From Kiritimatiellales bacterium (GTDB lineage Bacteria > Verrucomicrobiota > Kiritimatiellia > Kiritimatiellales > Pontiellaceae), in the NCBI GenBank assembly GCA_021734595.1, contig JAIPIO010000106.1, forward strand, positions 1 to 12,094: 12,094 nucleotides of DNA, in the 5' to 3' direction. The notes beneath the pieces were generated by a model. It was given only the letters and a program-made list of their open reading frames with translations. It was not told the origin of the DNA and did not search any database. This document shows, piece by piece, positions 1-8,155 of this stretch (position 1 is its first letter; every line of letters begins with the position of its first letter). A program made the translations under genes and the position numbers.

Positions 1-1548
1 CCGCCGGTTCCTGATTTGTGGGCCGGGCGTCCGACCGTGCTGTGGAGTCCGGAATATCAATTGACTGTAAACAGCGGAACCGGCAGCGGTTCCTATACGA
101 ATGGAGAGGTCGTCACCATTACTGCTTCCAATGCACCTTCAGGACAGGTGTTCGACATCTGGACCGGCGCGACGCAGTATGTCGCATCGGCAAGCTCTGC
201 AACCACCACGGTCACCATGCCAACTCAGGATATTGCAGTGACCGCCACCTACAGGGCGGACCAGTCGGATGAAAAAGCGATTGCAGAATTTACACTTGCC
301 ACGGCAAACAGCGGAACTCTCATCAGCGGACCGACATGGACCGCAGGAAAATACGGTGGCGGCCTCGGTTTTTCTAACGGCAAGTATGTCACAATCCCAG
401 CGCCCGCACCGGATATCTTCAATATCACCGGCGATCTGTCCATTGCCCTGTGGGTCAATCCGAATTCCGTAACCTGCAGCGGTGCAGATCCCGGTTTTGA
501 CTTGGTGGCCAAGAGAACCTCGAACAGCGCCACCCCTTATGAGCTTTATCTCGGCAATGGAGGTTCCGTACACTTGAACTACTGGGCAACCAATATACAA
601 TATCCTACTTTCACGGCAACGGCGACGATCACAACCGGAACATGGCAGCATATCGCCGTGACCCGCTCGTTTTCCGGGGCAAGTGCGACGGTTAAGTTCT
701 ATGTCAACGGTGTTGCTGCGGGAAGTTCAACCGCTGTTAGCGGCCCGGCATTGGGGAGTTCTGCTCCGATCTGGTTATCCAGAGGTCCTTACCATGCAAC
801 GTATACATCCCAAGGCACCTATTCCGGCCTGTTGGATGAGGTTCAAATCTATAACCGCTCTTTGTCTGCCTCTGAAATCACCCGGATCTTCTCCAACGAC
901 TGCGCCCTGGTGACGGACAGGGTCGGCAACTGGAAGTTGGACGAGGACGGCGGAACGACAGTATCCGATACGATAGCCCATGGCTCCGTCAATGAAGGCG
1001 CCAAGACGGTTGCAGCCAAGGTGCCGGTTGGTACCGATGTGAGTGCATTGGTTCCCGTCATTGGAGTCAGCCCGCTTGCAGCAATTGATCCGCTCTCTGG
1101 CGTTGCCCGGAACTTCAGCAGTCCGGTCATCTATACGGTTACCGCCGAGGATTCAACAACACAGAATTATACCGTCTGGGTGATCTATTCCGGTTCGGAT
1201 ATAGACGGGAATGGTTTGCTGGACCAGTGGGAACTGGACTGCTTGGGCGGCATCGGGCTCGATCCGAACGCCTTGTGCTCCAACGGCGTAAACACGCTGA
1301 TGGACGCCTACGTTGCCGGGTTCGATCCCACCGATTCGTCCGCCTGTTTCAACATCACCGGGTTCGACGGCAATATGATTGAATGGACTGCGGTTTCCGG
1401 AAGGGTTTACTCGGTGTACTGGACAACCAATCTGATGTCCGGCTTCCAGACCTTGGAAACCAACTGGACCGGCGGAGCATTTACGGACAGCCTTCACAAC
1501 GACGAAGACAAGTGCTTCTACAAAATTGACGTCCGGCTCGAAGATTAA
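1..1548 (+). CDS. Secreted LamG-domain protein with C-terminal EF-hand tail (5' partial)
   Basis: The frame is open to the first base, so the true start lies left of the window; the TTG at 16 is internal. About 515 residues are visible. In order: a beta-rich repeat resembling the divergent InlB-type bacterial repeat (about nt 55-260, 'TNGEVVTITA', 'PTQDIAVTATY'); a complete LamG/concanavalin-A-like domain (about nt 275-890, with 'GTWQHIAVTR', 'KFYVNGV', 'GLLDEVQIYNRSLSASEI'); the first strand of a second LamG ('GNWKLDEDGGTTVSDT', nt 925-972); a DUF5018-like beta domain (about nt 1009-1185, 'VGTDVSALVP', 'YTVTAED'); an EF-hand-like loop DIDGNGLLDQWE (nt 1198-1233); and a terminal beta module with 'GFDPTDSS' and 'GRVYSVYWTTNL'. 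LamG proteins of this kind are extracellular and bind glycans or other surface ligands; no catalytic domain is visible, though one may lie upstream. The gene converges on the minus-strand gene ending at 1566. Confidence 0.85.
   Translation, partial: PPVPDLWAGRPTVLWSPEYQLTVNSGTGSGSYTNGEVVTITASNAPSGQVFDIWTGATQYVASASSATTTVTMPTQDIAVTATYRADQSDEKAIAEFTLATANSGTLISGPTWTAGKYGGGLGFSNGKYVTIPAPAPDIFNITGDLSIALWVNPNSVTCSGADPGFDLVAKRTSNSATPYELYLGNGGSVHLNYWATNIQYPTFTATATITTGTWQHIAVTRSFSGASATVKFYVNGVAAGSSTAVSGPALGSSAPIWLSRGPYHATYTSQGTYSGLLDEVQIYNRSLSASEITRIFSNDCALVTDRVGNWKLDEDGGTTVSDTIAHGSVNEGAKTVAAKVPVGTDVSALVPVIGVSPLAAIDPLSGVARNFSSPVIYTVTAEDSTTQNYTVWVIYSGSDIDGNGLLDQWELDCLGGIGLDPNALCSNGVNTLMDAYVAGFDPTDSSACFNITGFDGNMIEWTAVSGRVYSVYWTTNLMSGFQTLETNWTGGAFTDSLHNDEDKCFYKIDVRLED
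1444..1463 (+). repeat. In-frame copy of the TTCCA palindrome inside the LamG gene
   Basis: TTCCAGACCTTGGAAACCAA here is identical over 20 bases to the reverse complement of 2324-2343. It has TTCCA/TGGAA arms with a 5-base spacer, and encodes F-Q-T-L-E-T in the same reading phase as the copy in the unrelated DUF3999 gene. Confidence 0.75.
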
Positions 1549-1565
1549 CCAATCAGCCTTGGCTA

Positions 1566-2072
1566 TCATTGCCGCGACGCCGGGGGCGGGACGTCCTCGC
1601 CGCTTTCGGCAGTAGCATCACCGTCGGTGCCGTCGTCCTCATCCAGCAAATCCAGTTGCTGACATCTTTTCAAATTCCGGTGGAGCCGGAACCAATAGAC
1701 CGGCGCAAAGATTCCGTAATCAAAAATCGACATAAAAATATATGTTCCTGTCACGAACGGCGAAAGCCTGATTCTGGCAGAGGTGCCGGCGCGGTAGATT
1801 TCGCCAGTTGAAAAAATATAAATATAGGCCGTCCAGTTATTGTATGGCCCAGTCGCCGCGCCGCACTCCGGACAAAACCAACCACACCCATCCTGCGGCG
1901 TGAAGCAGTGGTGACAGACATACCGGGCATCGGGCCCGTAAACCGCTTTCGACAGTTCTTCCGGCCACGGATCCGGCGGCAACGGTTTGCCCCAGCCTAC
2001 CATCCGTTTCAGCTCATGAATAATAATCTCGCCCAGCGGTCGCTCCGTCCATTCCATTGGTTTTTTATCCAT
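1566..2072 (-). CDS. Small zinc-ribbon membrane protein of unknown function
   Basis: 168 residues from an ATG at 2072; the Shine-Dalgarno is weak (only AGAG four bases upstream). I do not recognise a named family. A zinc-ribbon knuckle pair is clear: C53-x2-C56 and C67-x2-C70 ('CHHC...CPEC'), with an extra C63 between. Residues about 104-127 ('PFVTGTYIFMSIFDYGIFAP') are hydrophobic and aromatic and could form one membrane segment, followed by a basic patch (RLHRNLKR) and an acidic tail (DLLDEDDGTDGD) ending in prolines. By the positive-inside rule the basic patch suggests a cytoplasmic C-terminus. The gene lies 103 bp downstream of the DUF3999 gene on the same strand, across a pair of palindromic repeats, so it may or may not share that transcript. 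A metal-binding accessory role is possible, but nothing in the sequence fixes a function. Confidence 0.7.
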   Translation of the reverse strand: MDKKPMEWTERPLGEIIIHELKRMVGWGKPLPPDPWPEELSKAVYGPDARYVCHHCFTPQDGCGWFCPECGAATGPYNNWTAYIYIFSTGEIYRAGTSARIRLSPFVTGTYIFMSIFDYGIFAPVYWFRLHRNLKRCQQLDLLDEDDGTDGDATAESGEDVPPPASRQ

Positions 2073-2126
2073 AATGCTCTATTCCACCGGCTTTGCGTTT
2101 GGCGTGTATGGTTTCTCTTGCCGACT

Positions 2127-2166
2127 CATTTTCCAAGCATTGGAATCCGTCTTCCAACCTTTGGAA
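2127..2166. repeat. Tandem TTCCA-N5-TGGAA palindromes, intergenic copy 1
   Basis: Two imperfect palindromes sit side by side between the DUF3999 and zinc-ribbon genes: TTCCAAGCATTGGAA (2131-2145) and TTCCAACCTTTGGAA (2152-2166), joined by TCCGTC. The 25 bases 2127-2151 are identical to 8156-8180 in another intergenic gap, in the same orientation relative to the flanking genes. This makes them members of a dispersed repeat family and not a chance hairpin. They could be REP-like elements, transcript-end structures or protein-binding sites. Confidence 0.8.
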
Positions 2167-2175
2167 ACGCGCCCC

Positions 2176-3432
2176 CTACTCTTCCTTACCGCCCATTAGC
2201 TTTTGCTGCTTGAGCATGCTGACGATGATCCAGATGACCAGCAGGCTGACGCCGCCGACCGCCAAGGCACCGAGCAGCTTTGAATATTTCCGCCACGGAT
2301 GGGTTTTCACCAGCTGGTTGGGCTTGGTTTCCAAGGTCTGGAAACCCGGTGCGGTGGCCGCAGCCTGTTGTGCAAGGCGACCTTTCAAGTCATAGCGCGG
2401 GGGCTTCATGTCCCAGGCGCGGAAGCAGAGCGCGGCGGGGCCTGCGCCGGCCGCCTCGAAAACCAGATGGCGCGGCGCGGCTTCGAGCGTTACGCCGTGA
2501 ACCGTCAGCGGTTGATCGTCGTAGTGAAACAGGTCGATCTTCAGGTAGCGGGTTTTGGCGTGGAACTTGACGGTGGTTTCGGCTTCGTCTTTGAACCGAT
2601 GGATTTCGCCGCCGCCGACCCACTGCCAAGGCTCGTTGCCGCGATTGCGGCCCTGGATGGATACGCTGCGGGCGAAGGTGGTATTTTCAACATCGAAGGT
2701 CACGAATTCCACCGGCCGGTTTTCAAAACCGGTGTCGAGCAGCAGCGTTTGGGCGTTTTTATCTTTGTCCCGCCCGGAAAGCTTCGCTTCCGTGAAGACA
2801 ACCATCTCGCGCTCCGCCTCGATGACGGACCGATGGTAGATTTTTGCGCCGGTGACGGAAAATTTTTCGTCGGCATCCTTGGCATTGGCGTACACCCGCA
2901 CATGCAGGCGCGCGGCATCGGATACGGGATAGCGGATGGTTCGGCTGGAGGCTTTCCGATGTCTGGAAAAATGGATCAGGTAGCCGGAGGCCATGTGGCC
3001 GCGCGGCGCGGCGGCGGTGAAAACCTCCACCCGGCGCACATAATCGCCGCCGGAGGAAATCAGTTCCAACCGATTGTGCACGGGCACCTTCCCATCCACT
3101 TCCGGGATGCGCAGGTCAAACTGCCAGTAGCGTTCCTTGCCCTCAACAAAGGAGGCGTTGAGAATTTCCGGAACCAGCTCCTTCGAAACCGTGTTGTCTT
3201 TCGGAATAAAAAGATAGAAGGGCCATTGCTTCCCCGCGGCATCCAGGATGCGCAGATCATTCGGAAAGGCCCGGCACCGGTCGAACACATCGCCGGGCAC
3301 CCGCAACCGCCCGACCTGCCCGGCCTTAAAGTCCCCCTCCATCTCGCGGCACAGCTCAAAGCGAGAGGCCATATCGGCCTGACACACCGGCAGAATGCCC
3401 AGCCCGATCAGCAGTATAAACAGCCGTTTCAT
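2176..3432 (-). CDS. DUF3999 family exported, membrane-anchored protein
   Basis: 418 residues. The ATG at 3432 is chosen because it follows a strong GGGAGG Shine-Dalgarno (3439-3444), forms an ATGA overlap with the stop of the DUF2339 gene, and begins a textbook signal peptide (MKRLFILLIGLGILPVCQA, cleavage near residue 19). The frame is open further upstream but only inside the DUF2339 gene. The body is beta-rich, with the late-domain signature 'ALCFRAWDMKPPRYDL' resembling the 'LYYGNPxAxAPxYDL' stretch of DUF3999. One C-terminal transmembrane helix ('LLGALAVGGVSLLVIWIIV') is followed by a short basic tail, so most of the protein should lie in the periplasm. DUF3999 genes commonly neighbour DUF2339 genes; the function of the pair is unknown. 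Residues 363-369 (GFQTLET), in the linker before the membrane helix, are encoded by a copy of the palindromic repeat also found in the LamG gene. Confidence 0.82.
   Translation of the reverse strand: MKRLFILLIGLGILPVCQADMASRFELCREMEGDFKAGQVGRLRVPGDVFDRCRAFPNDLRILDAAGKQWPFYLFIPKDNTVSKELVPEILNASFVEGKERYWQFDLRIPEVDGKVPVHNRLELISSGGDYVRRVEVFTAAAPRGHMASGYLIHFSRHRKASSRTIRYPVSDAARLHVRVYANAKDADEKFSVTGAKIYHRSVIEAEREMVVFTEAKLSGRDKDKNAQTLLLDTGFENRPVEFVTFDVENTTFARSVSIQGRNRGNEPWQWVGGGEIHRFKDEAETTVKFHAKTRYLKIDLFHYDDQPLTVHGVTLEAAPRHLVFEAAGAGPAALCFRAWDMKPPRYDLKGRLAQQAAATAPGFQTLETKPNQLVKTHPWRKYSKLLGALAVGGVSLLVIWIIVSMLKQQKLMGGKEE
2324..2343 (-). repeat. In-frame copy of the TTCCA palindrome inside the DUF3999 gene
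   Basis: The minus strand reads TTCCAGACCTTGGAAACCAA, identical over all 20 bases to 1444-1463 (+). It is read in frame as F-Q-T-L-E-T in the linker before the C-terminal membrane helix. Confidence 0.75.
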
Positions 3433-5621
3433 GATTCGCCTCCCTGTGAAAGAAAATAGGCTGATGCCTTCTGGTAGGCGAACGAGAGAACCAACAGCAG
3501 CACACCGGTAACGATAAAGGCCGCGATCCGCTCCAACCCTTTCAGTTCGGAGGAATCCAGCAGCAAAACCTTGAGCGTGGTTAGCCCGATAAGGATCAGT
3601 CCGAAATAGCGGTGGGCCCGGTGGCGGCGGGCCAGGCCGTACACCGTCAACCCCATGGCACAACCCGCCCATAGAATGGTGACCGCAGTGTCCCCCCAGT
3701 CGCTTTTAATCCGCAGTGTTTCTATGGTGAGCACGCCGATCATGGCAGCCAGCGAGGTAATGTTGAGCAGCGCGGCATAGGTCGGGGCCGGCAGCGGGAA
3801 GGCGGCGGGACTGCCGGAGATCCGGCGCGGGAAGAACAGCACCAGCAGCACGAGCGCCGCGAGCTGCGCATAGACCGCCCCGTTGGCAAAGGCGCGCATG
3901 CCGTAGCCGCCGACATCGAACCCGACCCACGAGTCGATCAGGAAAAGTTTCAGCGCCGCCAACACCAGCAAAACGCCGCCCAGCAGGTTCAGGGAGGATC
4001 TGGACGGCAGGAACAGAATCAACGCCGCGCCCGCCACCAGCATGGCCAGCGAGGTGAGCACCCATGCAAACGCCTCCCCCGCGCCCAACGTCCAGAAGGT
4101 GTCGGCAAAAAATACGACCAGTCCGGTGATCACTGCCAGCCACCACAGTCCCTCCTGCCACTTGGATGTTTTTTCTTCCTGCGCAAACCGGCCCGCGAGC
4201 CAGCCCTGGACGCCCAGCAGCGCGGCGGAAAGCATCCCGACCGCAAAGCGCACATTGAAAAAGAGGTTCGGTGTAACGTGATGCAGCGAGACATCGAACA
4301 CCAGCGCCTTCATGATTCCGAAAAAGCCGAGCAGGAAGGCGCCTCCTTGCAGGACACGCGACCGAACCCGCACTGCAAACCAGGCCAGCACCACCCCTTC
4401 CACCGCCCACCCCAGCGACACCCATTCGCCGTCGAGCTGCGCCGGCAGCGCCAGCGTGGCAAACACGAGCCCGCCGGCGAGAAAGGCCAGGATCTCCTCG
4501 TTGAAGCGCGCCAGCACCCGGAAGGCAAAACCGGCCAGTGCGATATGCAGCAGCGCCATCATGAGAAACGCCGTGCCCAGCCAGCTGTCCAGCTTGGCCT
4601 CGTCGAAGATCCAGTACACCGCGCCCAGCAGCAACAGCGAAGCCAGAAGCAGCCGGATAATATCCCCTGTTCGGCCGGCGGTCCGCTGCTCGCTACGGAG
4701 TTTTAGCAGTCCCAGCGCGGCATATTCCATGAAGTAGCCCACGGCAAACAGCATCCCGGTCCACCACTCGCTGCTGCCAAACCAGTCCAGCCACGCACAG
4801 AAGCAGACCCCCGTGAAGACAAACGCCAGATTGTAGAGGATCTGCCAGCGGCGGTTGATGCCCAGCAGAATCACCGGTGCATTGATCACCGCCACGTAAA
4901 CCAGCGGGAAGACGCCCGAATCAAATTCGCCGCCTATCAGCAGCGGCGTGATAAACGCGCCTGCCACTCCCAGTACGCCGACCACCTGCGAGCGGTACAC
5001 CATCGCCAGCCCGAACACCGCCAGTGCGCTGGCAAACAACCCTGCCCCGGCCCCCCACGGGCCGATCAGCCGGTAGATGCCGTAGGCCGCAAAGACACAG
5101 AAATAAAACAGCGCACTGCCGCCGCCGGTCAGCACCCGCGCAAACAGTTTATAGCGGGCATCCATTTTCCGCTCCACGAAATGGCCGGCCCCCACCAGCG
5201 CCCCGCCGGACAGCAATCCCAGCACAATCCGCGTGCCCGGCCCGATCCAGCCCTGCTGGATCGAATAGCCCACCAGAAAAACAATCCCCATCACCAGAAT
5301 ACCGATCCCGGCAAAACTTGCGGCTTTGCCGCCCAGCATGAATTCGAGCCCCGCCTTCGGCTTGGCCGGTTTTTCAACAGGCACAGGTTTGGAAACAGGC
5401 GGCGGTGCAGCCGCGGGTGGTGGTTCTTCGCCGACCGGCACAGCGGGGACCGGCGCGACCACCGGTCTTGATACAACCATCGGCGGCGCCTCTTCCCGCG
5501 ACGCCTGTCGCAACCGGTTGAAATCACTCCGAAGATTCACGACCTTGACCAAGGCAATGATCGAAAGCACCAGCGGGGCAATAAAGATCCCGAACACAAT
5601 CAGTATAATAAGACCTTCCAT
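3429..5621 (-). CDS. DUF2339 family polytopic membrane protein
   Basis: 730 residues from the ATG at 5621, five bases after a GGAGGA Shine-Dalgarno. An N-terminal membrane helix ('GLIILIVFGIFIAPLVLSII') is followed by a short basic/coiled segment and a long proline-, alanine- and valine-rich linker (about residues 45-90). The remainder, from 'LGGKAASFAGIGILVMG' onward, is almost continuous transmembrane segments, well over a dozen, with short loops. The 'LGWAVEGVVLAWFAV' segment and the overall plan match DUF2339. The family is membrane-embedded and uncharacterised; a transport or envelope-biogenesis role is a guess. The start lies 13 bp after the stop of the Sel1/TPR gene, and the 3' end overlaps the DUF3999 start by four bases (ATGA), so the three genes are probably co-transcribed. 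GC looks distinctly higher here than in the upstream Sel1/TPR gene. Confidence 0.88.
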   Translation of the reverse strand: MEGLIILIVFGIFIAPLVLSIIALVKVVNLRSDFNRLRQASREEAPPMVVSRPVVAPVPAVPVGEEPPPAAAPPPVSKPVPVEKPAKPKAGLEFMLGGKAASFAGIGILVMGIVFLVGYSIQQGWIGPGTRIVLGLLSGGALVGAGHFVERKMDARYKLFARVLTGGGSALFYFCVFAAYGIYRLIGPWGAGAGLFASALAVFGLAMVYRSQVVGVLGVAGAFITPLLIGGEFDSGVFPLVYVAVINAPVILLGINRRWQILYNLAFVFTGVCFCAWLDWFGSSEWWTGMLFAVGYFMEYAALGLLKLRSEQRTAGRTGDIIRLLLASLLLLGAVYWIFDEAKLDSWLGTAFLMMALLHIALAGFAFRVLARFNEEILAFLAGGLVFATLALPAQLDGEWVSLGWAVEGVVLAWFAVRVRSRVLQGGAFLLGFFGIMKALVFDVSLHHVTPNLFFNVRFAVGMLSAALLGVQGWLAGRFAQEEKTSKWQEGLWWLAVITGLVVFFADTFWTLGAGEAFAWVLTSLAMLVAGAALILFLPSRSSLNLLGGVLLVLAALKLFLIDSWVGFDVGGYGMRAFANGAVYAQLAALVLLVLFFPRRISGSPAAFPLPAPTYAALLNITSLAAMIGVLTIETLRIKSDWGDTAVTILWAGCAMGLTVYGLARRHRAHRYFGLILIGLTTLKVLLLDSSELKGLERIAAFIVTGVLLLVLSFAYQKASAYFLSQGGES
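3439..3444 (-). promoter_or_regulatory. Ribosome binding site fixing the DUF3999 start
   Basis: GGGAGG on the minus strand, six bases before the ATG at 3432. It rules out the longer reading frame that would extend the protein back into the DUF2339 gene, and suggests translational coupling through the ATGA overlap. Confidence 0.75.
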
Positions 5622-5626
5622 TAACG

Positions 5627-5632
5627 TCCTCC
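5627..5632 (-). promoter_or_regulatory. Ribosome binding site fixing the DUF2339 start
   Basis: GGAGGA on the minus strand with a five-base spacer (CGTTA) to the ATG at 5621. It lies in the 13-bp gap after the TAA of the Sel1/TPR gene and excludes upstream in-frame starts inside that gene. Confidence 0.8.
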
Positions 5633-5634
5633 GT

Positions 5635-8142
5635 TTATTTCCGTGATTCGTCCGGTTCCGTATAGGGCTTCTCGCCGCGTTCATACATGTCCACATACTT
5701 TTCCAGCAAGGCCAACCTTTTTGCTGACACGCGCCCGAATTTATACCGTTCTAACGCTTTCCGCTGAAGTGCCAAGGCCTTGTCAAACTGCCCCGACTGG
5801 GCATACGCCTTAGCGGCGGAGGCCAAACACGCTGAATCAAACGATCTCTCTTTTTCCAGGATCTGGGCATGTTGAAGCGCTTTTCCTACATCCCATAGTT
5901 CAGGGCACCTAGTGGACAGATGAAGAGAAATTAAACTGCTATGAGATAAAGGAAACCCGTACTCAATTGCTTTATGATGCCATTCGACCGCCTTTACAGG
6001 GTCCGCGGGCAACTCTCGTCCGCCATACTGGTAAATTTTGGCAATATGATATGCCGCCGCCCCATCATGCTCTTTCTCATATAATGCCTTATACAACGCA
6101 ATGGCGTCCTTCGTCTCCCTATCTGCACTTCTGCGGCCTGTCTGTTTAACCTTCGTTTTTTGCGAAGGTGGTGTTGGTGCAATAGTGGGCTTTTGTACAT
6201 AGGGCTTATTTTGTTTATACAGCTCAAGACGCTGTTTATAGCGTTCCAGGGTTTTAACCATATATGCTGGGAGTTTTCCCCGTTTTGATACGATTTCGAT
6301 GCCCTTTTCTTCCGATGCAATTGCTTTTTCAAACTGCCCATCTCGGGCATAGGCCATCGCCATGATATCCTGCATAACCGGGTTCTCGGGATTCGTTTCC
6401 AATTCAGCAGTTGCATGTATTAGCGCTTTTTCGGCATTCAGATATTGCGGTTCAGGACTGGAGGCATATACCCGCGCCAAATTCTGATGTGCCAACGAAA
6501 GACCGTGTTTCGCCGCCGCCTGATAACATTCGATCGCCTTCCCGATATCCTGTGGGAAACCGGGATAGGTCGTCCGATATATGCCACCGAGGCGGAGATA
6601 AGCATCCCCGCTCCCGCTTTCAGCCGCGTTCTGATACCAGTGCACCGCCATCCGTGGATCCAGCTCAAGACCTTCACGTCCTTTTGAGTAATTCCACGCC
6701 AGCTTATCCATTGCCTCTATGTTTCCCCGCTCCGCTGCTTTGCGACACCAATCATTGGCTGCCTCATAGTCTCGGGCAACTCCTTTCTTATCAACATACA
6801 TGCGCGCAATTCTATACATAGCCCATGCGGAATTCTTTTCTGCGGCCTTCCGATAAGCGTCCATTGCCTTCTGATAGTCAACCTCGGCCCCCTGACCAAA
6901 CTCATAAGCAAATCCAATATCATTCCATGCAGGAGCGTAGTCAGGATCAATCTGGCAAGCCTGCCTGCATTTTGCAAAGGCTTCCTCTTTCCGATCGAGT
7001 TCAGAAAGGCATTCCCCCCAGCTCACCAACGCCCTGACATAATTAGGATCAGCCTCCAATACCTCTTTATATTTCTCTATCGCCTCATTATAGCGTTCTT
7101 GGTCATAGAAGTTGTTCGCCCAATTGTTCAAATGCATCGCCACGCCCGGTTCCAGTTCAAGACATTTGGCGTAGACCCGGTCCGCCTCTTCATATCGTTT
7201 CAGGTTGTTAAGTGTTATCGCATAGGTGTTGTAGCTCCAGCTTTTCGGCTCCAACTCAACCGTAATTTTACGATGAACCAGCGCTTTTTCATGAAGACCA
7301 AGTGAGTCCAGAATATTCCCATAGGTTTGATGCACCAACGACGGACCAACGTCCCACTGCTCAAGAATGATTTCATATTGCTCCGCCGCCGCCTCGGAAT
7401 GGGTGCGGTGCTCGCGGCACTGTATGGCAAACAGCCAGCGCAACAGCAGGTCGTCGGGGTGTTCCTGAATTGAAGAGCGTAGCATTTGGAATCCGTCCAC
7501 CACATCCACACCACGATCCATTTTAATTACTGTATCCGCTGCCTTGCCGACGGACGAAGACGCATCCAAGGCTTGGACGCAATAGAAAAAGAAGGATGTA
7601 TACAGCTTGTCGAATCGGCTGCGCCACAGCACGCCACGCATGAATAGCAGGCGTTGGTCATTAGGAAACTTGGCGAATGAGCGGTCGAGCAAATCCGATG
7701 CATCAAGCGACTTCCCCTCGGCAAGCAAACGCATCGCCGCTTCATAAATCTGCGCGGCACTCGAACTGTTCGCTTCGAAACGTTCCACGCGCTCGGCAAC
7801 ACCACCCTTTTTGATGCCCCGCGCTAGCGCACAAATTGCGCCCAGCCCTTGGCAGGTCTTCACGGGATCCTTTTTCATGGCCATGCCATACCAACCCACG
7901 GCGGCAGACCAATTCGTTGCTATGCCGCTACCTGTTTCACAGCAATGCCCCATTGCAATCATCGACTGCACATGCCCCTTCCCCGCAGCCTCCAGGAAAA
8001 ACCCGTAGGCCGCCGCTGGGTTGGACTCATAAACAGCCATTCCTTGCTGGTAGATTGACTCCCCCGAATCTTCTGCCCGCACGGTGGCAAAGAAAACCAT
8101 CGCACAAACCAGCCATAGCCAAACTTTTCTGCTCACTTTCAT
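5635..8142 (-). CDS. Secreted Sel1-like/TPR repeat protein
   Basis: 835 residues from the ATG at 8142, which follows GGGAGGGGG; an in-frame ATG at 8169 falls inside a palindromic repeat and is rejected. The signal peptide is MKVSRKVWLWLVCAMVFFAT plus VRA, with cleavage near residue 23. Sel1-like helix pairs are seen at about residues 43-90, 422-555 ('DYQKAMDAYRKAAEKNSAWAM', 'CRKAAERGNIEAM', 'WYQNAAESGSGDAYLRLG') and 695-740; canonical TPRs fill about 270-410 ('YNEAIEKYKEVLEADPNYVRAL'). Residues about 516-650 and 697-829 are two copies of one module, each Sel1-like, then a TPR ('DGQFEKAIA' / 'SGQFDKALA'), then a helix ending 'LYKQNKPYVQKP' or 'MYERGEKPYTEP', separated by a proline/lysine linker. 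Such repeats are protein-interaction scaffolds; no enzyme domain is visible. Its place after the Exb/toroid genes suggests a periplasmic partner of that system. Codon composition looks more AT-rich than the DUF2339 gene. Confidence 0.88.
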   Translation of the reverse strand: MKVSRKVWLWLVCAMVFFATVRAEDSGESIYQQGMAVYESNPAAAYGFFLEAAGKGHVQSMIAMGHCCETGSGIATNWSAAVGWYGMAMKKDPVKTCQGLGAICALARGIKKGGVAERVERFEANSSSAAQIYEAAMRLLAEGKSLDASDLLDRSFAKFPNDQRLLFMRGVLWRSRFDKLYTSFFFYCVQALDASSSVGKAADTVIKMDRGVDVVDGFQMLRSSIQEHPDDLLLRWLFAIQCREHRTHSEAAAEQYEIILEQWDVGPSLVHQTYGNILDSLGLHEKALVHRKITVELEPKSWSYNTYAITLNNLKRYEEADRVYAKCLELEPGVAMHLNNWANNFYDQERYNEAIEKYKEVLEADPNYVRALVSWGECLSELDRKEEAFAKCRQACQIDPDYAPAWNDIGFAYEFGQGAEVDYQKAMDAYRKAAEKNSAWAMYRIARMYVDKKGVARDYEAANDWCRKAAERGNIEAMDKLAWNYSKGREGLELDPRMAVHWYQNAAESGSGDAYLRLGGIYRTTYPGFPQDIGKAIECYQAAAKHGLSLAHQNLARVYASSPEPQYLNAEKALIHATAELETNPENPVMQDIMAMAYARDGQFEKAIASEEKGIEIVSKRGKLPAYMVKTLERYKQRLELYKQNKPYVQKPTIAPTPPSQKTKVKQTGRRSADRETKDAIALYKALYEKEHDGAAAYHIAKIYQYGGRELPADPVKAVEWHHKAIEYGFPLSHSSLISLHLSTRCPELWDVGKALQHAQILEKERSFDSACLASAAKAYAQSGQFDKALALQRKALERYKFGRVSAKRLALLEKYVDMYERGEKPYTEPDESRK

Positions 8143-8145
8143 CCC

Positions 8146-8151
8146 CCTCCC
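8146..8151 (-). promoter_or_regulatory. Ribosome binding site fixing the Sel1/TPR start
   Basis: GGGAGG within GGGAGGGGG directly ahead of the ATG at 8142. The placement with a clean signal peptide makes this start more credible than the in-frame ATG at 8169. Confidence 0.7.
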
Positions 8152-8155
8152 TGCG

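Noticed and set aside
1549..1565. Rho-independent terminator between the converging genes
   Set aside because: The 17-bp gap offers only a four-base CCAA/TTGG stem and no T-run.
2299..3459. A 386-codon plus-strand open frame antisense to DUF3999
   Set aside because: It mirrors a well-supported minus-strand gene with signal peptide, membrane helix and family match; its translation resembles no domain and it arises from GC-rich codon bias.
3433..3672. 5' extension of the DUF3999 gene
   Set aside because: It would lie wholly within the DUF2339 gene and bury a clean signal peptide that has its own GGGAGG site.
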